Part shown: one piece after another, positions 1-8,959 of the stretch
Layout of the letters: each line of letters opens with the position of its first letter
How positions within the stretch are numbered: the first letter of the stretch is position 1
Notes under the pieces: model-generated
What the model saw: only the letters and a program-made list of their open reading frames with translations
Told to the model about the DNA's origin: nothing
Databases searched by the model: none
Made by a program: the position numbers and the translations under genes
Assembly: GCA_028689675.1 (NCBI GenBank)
Contig: JAQVCS010000008.1
Span: 62,001-126,000 of the forward strand
Direction of reading: 5' to 3'
From: Desulfovibrionaceae bacterium
GTDB lineage: Bacteria; Desulfobacterota; Desulfovibrionia; Desulfovibrionales; Desulfovibrionaceae
Length of the DNA stretch: 64,000 bases

Positions 1-285
1 ACCAATCCCCTTGCCCTGAACGAAGCCTGCCTTGATCAGGCCGCTGTTGAGCGTGAGCGCGAAGTATACCGCCAGAAGGCCATTGAAGAAGGCAAGCCCG
101 CCCAGATTGTGGAAAAAATTGCCGAAGGCGCTGTAAAGAAATTTTATAAAGAAGTGTGCCTGCTTGACCAGCCCTACATCCGCGATGACAAGCAGACCAT
201 TGCTGATGTGGTGCGCGCTGCTGGCAAGGCCTGCGGTGCAGAACTGACCGTGACTGGTTTTACCCGCATTCAGTTGGGCGCATAA
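1..285 (+). CDS. tsf: Elongation factor Ts, C-terminal part (5' end outside window)
   Basis: The frame is open from base 1 to a TAA at 283-285. The 94 residues match the C-terminal dimerisation region of EF-Ts, the guanine-nucleotide exchange factor that recycles EF-Tu. The diagnostic stretches are EEGKPAQIVEKIAEG and KFYKEVCLLDQPYI followed by a DDKQTIADV segment. The N-terminal EF-Tu-contact domain lies to the left of the window, where rpsB would be the usual neighbour. A strong terminator follows 23 bases after the stop, so this is the end of its operon. Confidence 0.95.
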   Translation, partial: TNPLALNEACLDQAAVEREREVYRQKAIEEGKPAQIVEKIAEGAVKKFYKEVCLLDQPYIRDDKQTIADVVRAAGKACGAELTVTGFTRIQLGA

Positions 286-307
286 GCTTTTTTAGCTTTT
301 GCTGCAT

Positions 308-350
308 ACAAAAGACCGCTGCAAGCCTGTGCTTGTGGCGGTCTTTTTTT
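308..350 (+). terminator. Rho-independent terminator after tsf
   Basis: AAAGACCGC (311-319) pairs with GCGGTCTTT (338-346), and inner pairing is possible between GCAAG and CTTGT. A run of T follows. It closes the tsf transcript and also lies beyond the 3' end of pstA on the other strand. Confidence 0.9.
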
Positions 351-388
351 GTGCTGTGTCAACAATAAATGCGTACAGATACGCTGCC

Positions 389-1276
389 CTAAGTGCGCGC
401 ATTGCGCTGTTGCAGGCGGTCGCGAATGAGAATGGCCAGCACATTAATGCCCAGCACCAGCAAAATAAGCACAAGGCTGGTGCCATATTGCAGGGGGCGG
501 GTCTTTTCAATGTCCTGCCCAGCTGTGGCCAGCACATAAATGTGATAGGGCAGCGCCATTACGGCACTGAAAGGCGAATCGGGCAGGCGCGGGGTAAAGA
601 ACACCGCGGCTGTAAACATAATGGCGGCTGTTTCGCCAGCCGCACGTGCTACGCCCAAAATAGCACCAGTCAGCATGCCGGGCAGGGCGGCGGGCAGCAC
701 CACGCGGGCTATGGTTTGCGGTTTGGTTGCCCCCAGCGCCAGCGATGCCTCGCGATAGGTGCGGGGAACAGCGCGCAACGATTCTTCTGCTGTGCTGATA
801 ATAACGGGCAGGGTAAGCACGGCCAGCGTCAGTATGCCAGAAAGAATGCTCACGCCAAAGCCGCAAAAAATGACGAAAAAGGCCATGCCAAACAAGCCAA
901 AAACTACAGAGGGCACGCCAGCAAGGTTATTTACCCCCAGCCGTATAAAGCGGGCAAAGGGTGAGCCGCCCGCATATTCATGCAAATAAACAGCCGAGGC
1001 TACCCCAAGGGGAAAGGCCACGCCCAAAGCCCCCAGTGAAAGCAATGCCGTGCCTGCTATGCAGGGCCAAATGCCCCCTTCTGTCATCATGGCACGCGGG
1101 GCTTGGCTTACAAATTCCCACGACAGAGCTGGTATGCCCTGCCATGCCAAAAAGGCACATGTACCCGCCAGAGCAAGAATATTGATTGTTGTGGCGCTGC
1201 GCAGCAATAAAAACATGCTGCCTTCTTTCCATGAACGGCGGCGGTTGCGTGCCACCGTGTCACCTTCTGTATACAT
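389..1276 (-). CDS. pstA: Phosphate ABC transporter permease PstA
   Basis: This 295-residue inner-membrane protein is one of the two permease subunits of the high-affinity PstSCAB phosphate importer. It shows the binding-protein-dependent permease fold with about six hydrophobic segments. The EAA-type cytoplasmic loop reads REASLALGATKPQTIARVVLP, followed by the PstA-typical AGETAAIMFTA. The chosen ATG has a G-rich ribosome site (GGGGG) 4 bases upstream. It is the last gene of a minus-strand pstS-pstC-pstA run, with 148 bases separating it from pstC. Its ATPase partner PstB is encoded in the divergent phoB operon. Confidence 0.93.
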   Translation of the reverse strand: MYTEGDTVARNRRRSWKEGSMFLLLRSATTINILALAGTCAFLAWQGIPALSWEFVSQAPRAMMTEGGIWPCIAGTALLSLGALGVAFPLGVASAVYLHEYAGGSPFARFIRLGVNNLAGVPSVVFGLFGMAFFVIFCGFGVSILSGILTLAVLTLPVIISTAEESLRAVPRTYREASLALGATKPQTIARVVLPAALPGMLTGAILGVARAAGETAAIMFTAAVFFTPRLPDSPFSAVMALPYHIYVLATAGQDIEKTRPLQYGTSLVLILLVLGINVLAILIRDRLQQRNART

Positions 1277-1424
1277 AATTCCCCCATGCTGTGTGGCTAG
1301 TAAGTCGTGCTGAGTTCACTTTGAAAGCATCGTTCAAGGCTAAGCAAGGCTTGCCCAAGCCTCTTTTGCGGCAAAACTGTGCAGAGCAAGTACATATTTC
1401 TACTGTTTATTTGCCCTAGCAGAC

Positions 1425-2312
1425 CTAACAAGCCGAGCTGGACGTTTGATGTTTTTCAGCAATGCGCTGGGCTATCACGTTAAAGGTCAAGGTCAGCAAG
1501 AAAAGCACAATGCCTGTGGCAAACAGGGCATGATAGTGCACATCGCGGAAGGGGGCTTCGGCCATTTCTGCCGCAATGGATGCGGGCATGGGGCGCACAG
1601 GGTCAAGCAGCGAAGTGGGGCTGATAGCCGCCCCGCCTGCCACCATAAGCACCACCATAGTTTCACCAATGGCGCGGCTCATGCCCAGCATAATAGCTGT
1701 GCCTATGCCTGAAAGCGCGGCTGGCACAACCACCTGCGCCAATGTTTCCCAACGGGTAGCCCCAAGGGCAAGCGAGGCTTCGCGCAAGGAATGGGGCACG
1801 GCACGCAGGGCATCTTCTGCCACCGAGCAAATGGTGGGCACGCTCATAAAGGCCAGCATCAGGGCGGCGTTCAAAATGTTTAGCCCCGAAGCTGCCACCA
1901 GCCAGTCTTGCATAAGCGGGGCAATAAGCACCATGCCCACAAAGCCAATAACCACAGAGGGCAAAGCCGCCAGCAATTCAATAAAGGGCTTGACCACGCG
2001 CCGCACCGCCGAGGGGGCTATTTCTGCCAAGTACAGCGCTGTCATAACGCCAAGGGGCACAGCAAGGGCAGAGGCCAGCACCGTGACCGCAAGCGAGGCC
2101 GTGATAAGGGGGAAAATACCAAACAGGGGCGGTTCATCGGTGGGGTACCACAATGAGCCCAGCAAAAAATCTGTTATGGAAATGGAATTAAAAATGGGCA
2201 GCCCTTCCATAAACAAAAACAGGACAATACCCCCCAGAGTGAGCAGCGAGGAGCATGCAACCAGCAGCAACAGCCAGCGGGTATATTTTTCAGAAGCGCG
2301 TTCTTGCAGCAT
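1425..2312 (-). CDS. pstC: Phosphate ABC transporter permease PstC
   Basis: This 295-residue inner-membrane permease is the partner of PstA. It has a first membrane segment at about residues 11-35 and the EAA loop REASLALGATRWETLAQVVVP. The SRAIGETMVVLMVAGG segment is typical of PstC. The reading frame extends 20 codons further upstream, but the ATG at 2312 is preferred because AAAAGG lies 7 bases before it and the protein then starts like family members. It lies 75 bases after pstS on the same strand, so co-transcription is likely. Confidence 0.92.
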   Translation of the reverse strand: MLQERASEKYTRWLLLLVACSSLLTLGGIVLFLFMEGLPIFNSISITDFLLGSLWYPTDEPPLFGIFPLITASLAVTVLASALAVPLGVMTALYLAEIAPSAVRRVVKPFIELLAALPSVVIGFVGMVLIAPLMQDWLVAASGLNILNAALMLAFMSVPTICSVAEDALRAVPHSLREASLALGATRWETLAQVVVPAALSGIGTAIMLGMSRAIGETMVVLMVAGGAAISPTSLLDPVRPMPASIAAEMAEAPFRDVHYHALFATGIVLFLLTLTFNVIAQRIAEKHQTSSSAC

Positions 2313-2387
2313 AGTGCAACCTTTTAAAAGAGGGATAGAACAGCCGCCCCGCATTGCCCTTTGCGCTGGCAATGCGGGGCGTAAGGC

Positions 2388-3209
2388 TTATTTGCTAAGG
2401 GGGATGTAACCTACCTGTTCCACAAATTTTTGACCTTTTTGCTGGTCAAGGGTAAAATCAATCAAGGTTTTCACCATGCCTGTGGGCTGGCCATTGGTGA
2501 ATAAATACAGGTCACGGGCAATGGGCCATGTGCCGTCTTTGGCAGCGGCGGCCGTGGCGGCTTTGCCTTCCACAGTCAGGGGCTTTAAGGCATCGTTTAA
2601 GTAACCAAAGCCAATATAGCCAATAGCTTTTTTGTTCTTACCCACGGCCTGCGTTACCGCGCCGTTTGAAGCCTGCAACAGGGCAGCGGGCATGACTTTT
2701 TCTTTATTCATAATCAGCTCTGCCCATGTTTCAAACGTGCCAGAAGAGGAATCGCGGGAAATAACCACAATGGCCTCATCCTTGCCGCCTACTTCTTTCC
2801 AATTTGTAATTTTGCCAGTAAAGATATCGCGCAATTGTTGTACGCTTAAATCTTTCACCGTATTGCTGGGGTGCACTACGGGCACAAGGGCATCCTTGGC
2901 AATGGTAAAACGCACGGGCACAATGCCTTTGGCTTTGCCTTGTTCCTTCTCTTTGGCTTTCATTTCGCGCGAGCTCATGGCAATGGTGCACAGGCCGTCA
3001 TTCAAGGCCTTGATGCCATTGCCCGAGCCACCGCCTGAAAGGGAAATGTGCACGCCGGGGTTGGCGGCCATAAAGGCTTCGCTTACCTTTTGCATGACGG
3101 GCAGCACCGTGGTGGAGCCGTTGACAATAATGTCTTTTTCTGCCGCAGCAACAGGGGCGGCAAGGGTGATGGCAAGAGCACCAGCAAGCAGAAGACGGAA
3201 AGCATTCAT
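2388..3209 (-). CDS. pstS: Periplasmic phosphate-binding protein PstS
   Basis: This 273-residue protein is the periplasmic phosphate receptor of the Pst importer. A signal peptide is visible (MNAFRLLLAGALAITLAAP, with likely cleavage after VAAA, about residue 22). The phosphate-binding signatures NGSTTVLPV and SGGGSGNGIKAL follow, then SRDSSSGTFETW near the hinge. The frame is open for a further 112 codons upstream. The start at 3209 is nevertheless clear, because AGGAG lies 6 bases before the ATG and the signal peptide begins there. It is the first gene of the pstSCA operon and diverges from phoB across a 283-base control region. Confidence 0.96.
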   Translation of the reverse strand: MNAFRLLLAGALAITLAAPVAAAEKDIIVNGSTTVLPVMQKVSEAFMAANPGVHISLSGGGSGNGIKALNDGLCTIAMSSREMKAKEKEQGKAKGIVPVRFTIAKDALVPVVHPSNTVKDLSVQQLRDIFTGKITNWKEVGGKDEAIVVISRDSSSGTFETWAELIMNKEKVMPAALLQASNGAVTQAVGKNKKAIGYIGFGYLNDALKPLTVEGKAATAAAAKDGTWPIARDLYLFTNGQPTGMVKTLIDFTLDQQKGQKFVEQVGYIPLSK

Positions 3210-3492
3210 ACAGTACTCCTCGATAGAAATAAGGATACACATCATAAAGGGGGGCTGCTCACAGCAGCCTTGGGGCAAAAGCGCCGCACAGCTACGTTTT
3301 TTGCAGTGGGATGTTACAGCATTGTGGCGGCGGTACGAATATACTGTGTCATCTTGCTGCTGGCCTATGCCCGCATAATGGCGCTGGCTGGGCTTATGCG
3401 CCTGTGTTTGGTGACACCATATTGTAACATAGCCCGCATACTGCTGTAGCAAAGCCTTGTCACAGTGCAGCTCAGCAAGAAAAGGAAAAACT
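3210..3492. promoter_or_regulatory. Divergent pstS/phoB control region with possible Pho-box half sites
   Basis: No gene is seen in these 283 bases. A motif of the form YTGTAACAT occurs once toward phoB (3422-3430, plus strand) and once toward pstS (3311-3319, minus strand). The plus copy is preceded 11 bases upstream by GTGACACC, a spacing like that of Pho-box direct repeats bound by PhoB. This fits autoregulation by the adjacent PhoB, but I have no alignment to a Desulfovibrio Pho-box model, so the exact sites are tentative. Confidence 0.35.
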
Positions 3493-4176
3493 ATGCCTAC
3501 AGAACGTATTTTAATTGTTGAAGATGAAGATGACATTCGCGGCATTCTTGCCTTTAATCTGGAGCGCGAGGGCTATGTGGTTTTTCAGGCTGCCGATGGG
3601 GCGCAGGGCTTGGCTTTGGCCAAAGCGCACAAGCCGCACCTTGCCCTGCTGGACGTGATGCTGCCGGGCATGGATGGCTTTGCCCTGTGCCGCGAGCTTG
3701 AGCGCGACCCTGCCACTGCCAATACGGCCTTGGTCATGCTGACAGCCCGTGGTGAAGAGGTGGATCGCATTGTTGGCCTAGAGCTGGGGGCAGATGACTA
3801 TGTGGTCAAGCCCTTCAGCATGCGTGAGCTTTTGCTGCGTATTAAAATTATTCTACGCCGCCGCCAGCATGCCGAAAGCCCGCAGCCCTTGCTTGAAAGG
3901 CATGCCATTTGCGTGGACAGCACGGCACATACGGTAAAGGTGCAGGGGCAGCCCGTGGCCTTTACTGCCACAGAATTTCGCCTGCTAGAAGATTTGCTGC
4001 GCCATGCTGGCGCTGTGCGCACGCGAGAGCAATTGCTTGATAATGTGTGGGGATATCAGTTTGAAGGCTATGGCCGTACTGTGGATACGCATGTGCGGCG
4101 TGTGCGTGCCAAATTGGGCGATGCCGCAGACATGCTTGAAACAGTGCGCGGCGTTGGCTACAGAATTAAGGAGTAA
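3493..4176 (+). CDS. phoB: Phosphate regulon response regulator PhoB
   Basis: This is a 227-residue OmpR/PhoB-family regulator. The receiver domain spans about residues 1-120, with acidic residues in VEDEDD, phospho-acceptor Asp54 in LLDVMLPGMDG, the Thr of MLTARGEE, and Lys in DDYVVKPFS. A winged-helix DNA-binding domain follows (about 128-225), ending YGRTVDTHVRRVRAKLGD and VRGVGYRIKE. The ATG at 3493 has AAGGA 6 bases upstream. A longer frame from a TTG at 3457 lacks support. The gene is followed 2 bases later by phoR and is expected to activate the divergent pst genes when phosphate is scarce. Confidence 0.95.
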   Translation: MPTERILIVEDEDDIRGILAFNLEREGYVVFQAADGAQGLALAKAHKPHLALLDVMLPGMDGFALCRELERDPATANTALVMLTARGEEVDRIVGLELGADDYVVKPFSMRELLLRIKIILRRRQHAESPQPLLERHAICVDSTAHTVKVQGQPVAFTATEFRLLEDLLRHAGAVRTREQLLDNVWGYQFEGYGRTVDTHVRRVRAKLGDAADMLETVRGVGYRIKE

Positions 4177-4178
4177 TC

Positions 4179-5942
4179 ATGCCTGCCTTTTCCTTTAGAG
4201 CACAAATTATGCTGTGCATGCTGTGCACCACAGTTATAGCCTTTTGTGCGCCAGTGTATTATGCCCGTGTGGTTTTGCATAAAGCCGTGTTGCAGGAGAC
4301 GCAAAACGATATTCTGCGCAAAGCAGAAGGGCTTGCCCAAATGCTTGAGGGCAAGGATATGGATGTGCTGCGCCCCTATGCCCTCAGCGCTGCCGCCATG
4401 GGCATGCGCTTGAGCGTGATTGACGCACAGGGCACAGTGCTGCTTGATACACAGCAAAATGACGAAAAGACGAAACCCGATAACCATAGCGACAGGCCAG
4501 AGGTGCGCGAGGCTTTGCAGGCAGGGCAGGGCACAAGCCTACGCTACAGCCTTACCCTGCGCGATGAGCTGGTGTATGCTGCTGTGCGCTGTGCCGATGG
4601 GCGTGTGCTGCGCCTTGCTATGCCCTATGTGGGTGTGCAGGAGGTGCTGGACAAGCAGGTGCGCTCTATAAGCTTGGTGGCCTGTGCTGCTTTGGCTGTG
4701 GCTTTGCTGCTGGCCTTGCTGCTGAGTGCTGGCATTCGCCGCCAGCTGGCGCATATGGTGCGTGTAGTGGAAAATATTTCTTTGGGAAATTACGATTGCC
4801 GCTTGCGCCGCGTACCCGGTAAGGAATTTATGCCCTTGGCCGATGCTGTGAACCGTATGGCGCAAAATATTAATGACCAGATAAAAACCATGCAGGATCA
4901 GGCAGGGCAGCTTGCCAGCGTGCTGGATACTATGGATGACGGTGTGCTGGTGCTGGATGGCCGCGGGCGCGTGCGCCGTTATAACCGCGCATTTATGCAG
5001 CTTTTCCCTGCCGCGCGCGAATCGCAGGATGCGCCAGTGCTGGCTGTTGTGCCCGACCCGCATGTGCAGGAAGCTGTGGAAGCCTTGCTGCACAGCGCCA
5101 ATGAGAGCGAGCAGGTGCGGGAACAGCATGTGCAAATGGAAGGGGTGGCGCGTTCGCTGAATGTGCACATCAGTGCCCCAGCCCAGCCCAGCGCCGCTTT
5201 GGGGGCTGTGGCGGTGTTTCGAGATGTCAGCGCTTTGCTGCGGCTTGAGCGGGTGCGGCAGGATTTTGTAGCCAATGCTTCTCATGAACTGCGCACGCCT
5301 TTAACAGCTATTCAAAGCTATGCTGAAACCTTGGCAGGTATGGGCGGCACAGCAGAGCAGCAGCAATTTTGTGCTGTGATTTTAAAAAACAGCACCTATT
5401 TGCGCCGCCTTATTGATGCCTTGCTGCAACTCACGCGGCTGGAGCAGGCTGGGACGGCCACCCTGCCCATGCAGCCAGTAGACCCGCGTGCCTGCCTTGA
5501 CGATGCGCTTGCTTTTTGTTCTGCCGCCATACAGGCGCGGCATTTGCAGGTGGCAGAAGACATAGCGCCAGACCTGCGCGTTTTGGGCAGCGAGCAGCAC
5601 ATCACGCAAGTATTTTGTAATTTATTAAGCAATGCCTGCCGCTATGCCCCAGAGGGCAGCACCCTGCTTGCCCGTGCCCAGCTGCACAAGGACGGCATGG
5701 TAGCCTTGTGTATAGGCGATCAGGGCAAGGGCATACCGCAGGCAGAGCAGAAACGTGTGTTTGAGCGCTTTTACAGGGTGGAAAAACACCGTGGGCAGGG
5801 CAATACTGGCTTGGGGCTTGCCATTTGTAAACATATTGTGGAAGCGCACGGCGGGCACATTTGGGTGCAAAGCCCAGCCGAAGGCTACAGTACCTTGTTC
5901 AGCTTTACCCTGCCGCAAGCGGCAGCAGCAAAGGAATGCTAG
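4179..5942 (+). CDS. phoR: Phosphate regulon sensor histidine kinase PhoR
   Basis: This 587-residue membrane kinase has TM1 at about residues 9-31, an extracytoplasmic segment, TM2 at about 165-187, then HAMP, a PAS-like region (about 245-345), HisKA and HATPase_c. The phospho-acceptor is His369 in [20 protein letters not shown]. The ATP-binding lid carries [19 protein letters not shown] and TGLGLAI. It sits 2 bases behind phoB and overlaps no gene. Its stop is 1 base before the pstB start, so translational coupling is likely. The presence of a periplasmic loop and PAS domain resembles the larger PhoR/PnpS type rather than the E. coli form. Confidence 0.93.
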   Translation: MPAFSFRAQIMLCMLCTTVIAFCAPVYYARVVLHKAVLQETQNDILRKAEGLAQMLEGKDMDVLRPYALSAAAMGMRLSVIDAQGTVLLDTQQNDEKTKPDNHSDRPEVREALQAGQGTSLRYSLTLRDELVYAAVRCADGRVLRLAMPYVGVQEVLDKQVRSISLVACAALAVALLLALLLSAGIRRQLAHMVRVVENISLGNYDCRLRRVPGKEFMPLADAVNRMAQNINDQIKTMQDQAGQLASVLDTMDDGVLVLDGRGRVRRYNRAFMQLFPAARESQDAPVLAVVPDPHVQEAVEALLHSANESEQVREQHVQMEGVARSLNVHISAPAQPSAALGAVAVFRDVSALLRLERVRQDFVANASHELRTPLTAIQSYAETLAGMGGTAEQQQFCAVILKNSTYLRRLIDALLQLTRLEQAGTATLPMQPVDPRACLDDALAFCSAAIQARHLQVAEDIAPDLRVLGSEQHITQVFCNLLSNACRYAPEGSTLLARAQLHKDGMVALCIGDQGKGIPQAEQKRVFERFYRVEKHRGQGNTGLGLAICKHIVEAHGGHIWVQSPAEGYSTLFSFTLPQAAAAKEC

Positions 5943-5943
5943 T

Positions 5944-6699
5944 ATGGAAACCAAGTTAACAGCGCGGGCTGTGTCTGTTTTTTATGGATCATCGCAGGCC
6001 TTATTTGATGTCAGTATGGATTTTCCTGCGTATGGGGTAACAGCCCTCATAGGCCCTTCGGGCTGTGGTAAAAGCACATTTTTGCGCTGTTTTAACCGCA
6101 TGAATGATCTTATTCCTGCCTGTCGCGTTGCTGGGGATATTACGCTGGATGGGCAGAGCATTTTAGCCGAGGCCATGGATGCTGTAAGCCTGCGGCGGCG
6201 TGTGGGTATGGTGTTTCAAAAGCCCAACCCCTTCCCCAAAAGTATTTTTGACAATGTGGCCTATGGCCTGCGCGTGAACGGTATGCGCGATGAAGAAGAA
6301 ATTGCCGCTGTGGTAGAAGTGGCGCTAAAGCGTGCCGCCATTTTTGAGGAAGTAAAAGACAGGCTGCACAGTTCAGCGCTGGGGCTTTCTGGCGGGCAGC
6401 AGCAGCGCTTGTGCATTGCGCGCGCTTTGGCCGTAGCGCCAGAAGTGCTGCTTATGGATGAGCCTGCTTCAGCGCTTGACCCCATTGCCACGCAAAAAAT
6501 TGAAGAAACCATACATGAATTGAAAGACAGCCTGACTATTCTGATTGTTACGCACAATATGCAGCAGGCAGCGCGCGTTTCAGACCAGACAGCCTTTTTT
6601 TATATGGGCAAACTCATCGAGCACGGGGCGACCGATAAAATTTTTACCCGCCCCGACCAGAAGCAGACAGAAGATTACATTACAGGGCGCTTTGGTTAG
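5944..6699 (+). CDS. pstB: Phosphate ABC transporter ATPase PstB
   Basis: This 251-residue cytoplasmic ATPase energises PstSCA. The Walker A motif is [10 protein letters not shown], the phosphate-importer-specific Q-loop is [20 protein letters not shown], the signature is [15 protein letters not shown], Walker B is [12 protein letters not shown], and the switch His lies in [12 protein letters not shown]. The ATG at 5944 is supported by AAGGA 9 bases upstream and lies 1 base after the phoR stop. Unusually for textbook pst loci, pstB is separated from its permeases and sits with the two-component system and phoU on the opposite strand. Confidence 0.96.
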   Translation: METKLTARAVSVFYGSSQALFDVSMDFPAYGVTALIGPSGCGKSTFLRCFNRMNDLIPACRVAGDITLDGQSILAEAMDAVSLRRRVGMVFQKPNPFPKSIFDNVAYGLRVNGMRDEEEIAAVVEVALKRAAIFEEVKDRLHSSALGLSGGQQQRLCIARALAVAPEVLLMDEPASALDPIATQKIEETIHELKDSLTILIVTHNMQQAARVSDQTAFFYMGKLIEHGATDKIFTRPDQKQTEDYITGRFG

Positions 6700-6851
6700 C
6701 GTCAGCCCGTATTTTCCGCAATTGCCAAAGCAATTTCAAAGTAAAATTGCTTGAGGAAATACACAGGGCTGTGCTTTGTATGGCTAGACAAACAAATGCC
6801 TTTGGCTGCACAGGGCAGGCGGCAGGCGAGAAAGATCAAGAAGGAGCGTAT

Positions 6852-7517
6852 ATGGTAACGCAAGAAACAATTTTGCAGCAGCATATTGTGAGCCTGCGCA
6901 CGCGGCTACTGCTGATGTGCGCAGCTGTGAGCGTGGCTGTGGAAGATATGATACATGCTTTTGAAACGCGGGATGTGGGGCGCGCTGCTGCGGTGATTGA
7001 TGGCGATAATGATATTGACGCGCTGGAAAATGAAATTGACGATAAAGCCCTCAAGCTAATGGCCTGCACTCAGCCCGTAGCGGGAGATTTGCGCTTTGTG
7101 GTCAGTGCCCTGCGCATGGTGCTGGACTTGGAGCGCATTGGGGACGAGGCTTCTTCTATGGCCGAGGGCTGCATTTTGCTGCAAGATATGCCCCCCTATG
7201 TCATTATGGACGAAGTGCTGGTCTTTTTACATCAGTCGCGCAATGCCTATGAGCAGGCTGTGGCGGCCTTTCGTTCCAATGATATTGCTGCCGCCCTTGC
7301 CCTTGCCCGTACAGAAGATGACGCTACGCAAGGCGAAGTGCGCCTATTGCACCGCTGCATGCAGGCTGTGCTGGCTCATGAAGTGGACGAACAGGCCTTT
7401 ATGCACATTGTGCTCATTATTCGTGCGGCAACGCGCATTTGGCGGCGCTCTGCCAATATTGCCGAGCATGTGTATTTTTCTTTACATGGGGATAGCCTGA
7501 AGCATTGCCCCAAATAA
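6852..7517 (+). CDS. phoU: Phosphate signalling protein PhoU
   Basis: This 221-residue helical protein carries two PhoU repeats (about residues 10-100 and 115-210). Characteristic metal-site-like stretches are DNDIDALENEIDDKALKLMA and DLRFVVSALRMVLDLERIGD. PhoU links the Pst transporter to PhoR and dampens kinase activity when phosphate is sufficient. The ATG at 6852 has AAGGAG 7 bases upstream. The frame is open 35 codons further but without a site. It is the last gene of phoB-phoR-pstB-phoU and is followed by terminator hairpins. Confidence 0.92.
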   Translation: MVTQETILQQHIVSLRTRLLLMCAAVSVAVEDMIHAFETRDVGRAAAVIDGDNDIDALENEIDDKALKLMACTQPVAGDLRFVVSALRMVLDLERIGDEASSMAEGCILLQDMPPYVIMDEVLVFLHQSRNAYEQAVAAFRSNDIAAALALARTEDDATQGEVRLLHRCMQAVLAHEVDEQAFMHIVLIIRAATRIWRRSANIAEHVYFSLHGDSLKHCPK

Positions 7518-7519
7518 GC

Positions 7520-7610
7520 ACAAAAGGGCACTTGCCATAGCATGTACGCTTGGCAGTGCTTTTTTTACCATAAAAAAGCACCTTTACCCTTGGGTATGGG
7601 GGCTTTTTGC
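7520..7610. terminator. Convergent terminators between phoU and the BPL_N gene
   Basis: Two hairpins are visible. GCACTTGCCA pairs with TGGCAGTGC (one bulge) and is followed by a T run, serving phoU. Then AAAAAGC pairs with GCTTTTTG around 7572-7602, which could serve the minus-strand gene. The two transcripts converge here. Confidence 0.75.
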
Positions 7611-7616
7611 TTTGGC

Positions 7617-8897
7617 CTATACTGTGCCCTGCGTTTGCACATAGACAAGCTCGTCAATAATGGCAAGCAATGCACCAATAATGCCGCCGCCCAGCATGGC
7701 GTGACCAAATAAGGCCTCACGCTGGTCTTTTAGCCCGCGTTTGCTCACGGCATCGGGCATGGAAGGGGCAAGCGTGGTGGCAAGGCGCTCTGCCAGCAAA
7801 TAGCCCTCTGCACCATCGAGGAAAAGCGGGAATAATTGCTGAAACTCTTCCCTGTGCTGTGCCCAGCAGGCAAGGGTAGCTTCGCTGGGCTGCTGTTTGA
7901 GCACAGTGCACACGCCAGTGTACAGGCTGTTGAGGGCTGCCCCCGGTATGCCCGCCCGCCAGCCTGTCAGCCACGGGGTGCGGCGGAAAAATAAATTGTG
8001 CTCAATGCCTGTATGTAGCAGCCCGCGCAAGGTATGCCTTGCGGCAATAAGGGCGCTGTGCTCGGCAGTGCTTGCCCACAGCACAGGTTCGTTGTCTGGC
8101 TCCCATGCGGGCACAATGCTTGCCTGCGGGCTAAGGCCACCTTCTTTAGCCAGCAAATGTGCCAGCCAAGCATTGGCCTGTGGTGAGGCTGGGGTTTCAA
8201 GGTGGGAATAGCTGAGCGTGTAGCTGCCCTTGCCATAGCTGCCATGCACAATAATGGGCTGGTCGTGCAAAAATTCTGCCGAAAGGTCAACGCCATAGAC
8301 CTTGCGCCACACGTCAAACAGGTGCTCTGGCACAGAGGCTAAGGGCAGGTCGGCTACCCAAAAATCAGCCGCAGGGCGGCTGTAGCGCGCCAGCACGGCC
8401 ACCTCGCTGCCTGTCTGCGGGGCAAAACGCCCCGGCCACCATACGGGCAGGGCAGGGCTTTGCTGCTGAAACGAGGCTGGCATAAGGGGCAGCTGCGCGG
8501 CCTCTGTGGTCAGCTTGGTGCAGGCATGCCCTGAAATAAGGTGCTGCAAGCGGTCGCCATAGGTGGCACGCCCCCAAGGGCACAGGCCAAGCCCCTCTTC
8601 TTCATTGGCAGCGCGTAAGCCAAGCCCCGCACCGCCGCAAAAGCCCAAATAATGCCCCCCCTGTGCCACATACTGGCGTATAGCCTTGCGCCCCTGCTGC
8701 CCTAAAGCCTGACATTTAAGCCTTGCCGAGCCCCCGGGCACGAGCAGCATATGTGGTGGCTTGCCAGAAAGCAGTCCTTGCGCTATTTCTTGTGCTTTAA
8801 CAAGCCTGCACGGCAGGGCAAAGGCCTGTGCTGCGCGCAAAGCCATAAGCCCCCAAATAGTGGAGGCGTCCCAGAGTATGTAGAGTCCCGTACACAT
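7617..8897 (-). CDS. BPL_N-type glutamine-amidotransferase-like protein of unknown role
   Basis: This 426-residue protein has an N-terminal class I glutamine-amidotransferase-like fold as found in the biotin-protein-ligase N-terminal family (BPL_N). Markers are LYILWDAST at the N-terminus, LLVPGGSA, and the nucleophile-elbow-like YLGFCGGAGLGLRA at about residues 102-115. The C-terminal half (after about residue 250) has no motif I recognise. Cytoplasmic location is likely, since no signal peptide is seen. The ATG at 8897 is preferred because AAGGG lies 7 bases before it. Another open frame to 8957 would run into the valS leader. The gene is divergent from valS. Stand-alone BPL_N proteins of this length occur in sulfate reducers, and no reaction has been assigned that I know of. 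Confidence 0.7.
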   Translation of the reverse strand: MCTGLYILWDASTIWGLMALRAAQAFALPCRLVKAQEIAQGLLSGKPPHMLLVPGGSARLKCQALGQQGRKAIRQYVAQGGHYLGFCGGAGLGLRAANEEEGLGLCPWGRATYGDRLQHLISGHACTKLTTEAAQLPLMPASFQQQSPALPVWWPGRFAPQTGSEVAVLARYSRPAADFWVADLPLASVPEHLFDVWRKVYGVDLSAEFLHDQPIIVHGSYGKGSYTLSYSHLETPASPQANAWLAHLLAKEGGLSPQASIVPAWEPDNEPVLWASTAEHSALIAARHTLRGLLHTGIEHNLFFRRTPWLTGWRAGIPGAALNSLYTGVCTVLKQQPSEATLACWAQHREEFQQLFPLFLDGAEGYLLAERLATTLAPSMPDAVSKRGLKDQREALFGHAMLGGGIIGALLAIIDELVYVQTQGTV

Positions 8898-8959
8898 GAG
8901 TATCCCTTGCGTTATTGTGTGAACGTATATTATTGCCACCTTTTCCGGAGAATGCAACT

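Noticed and set aside
1576-2409. A 277-codon plus-strand open frame opposite pstC
   Set aside because: It is antisense to a clear permease gene, has no ribosome site, and its residue composition is the mirror of membrane codons.
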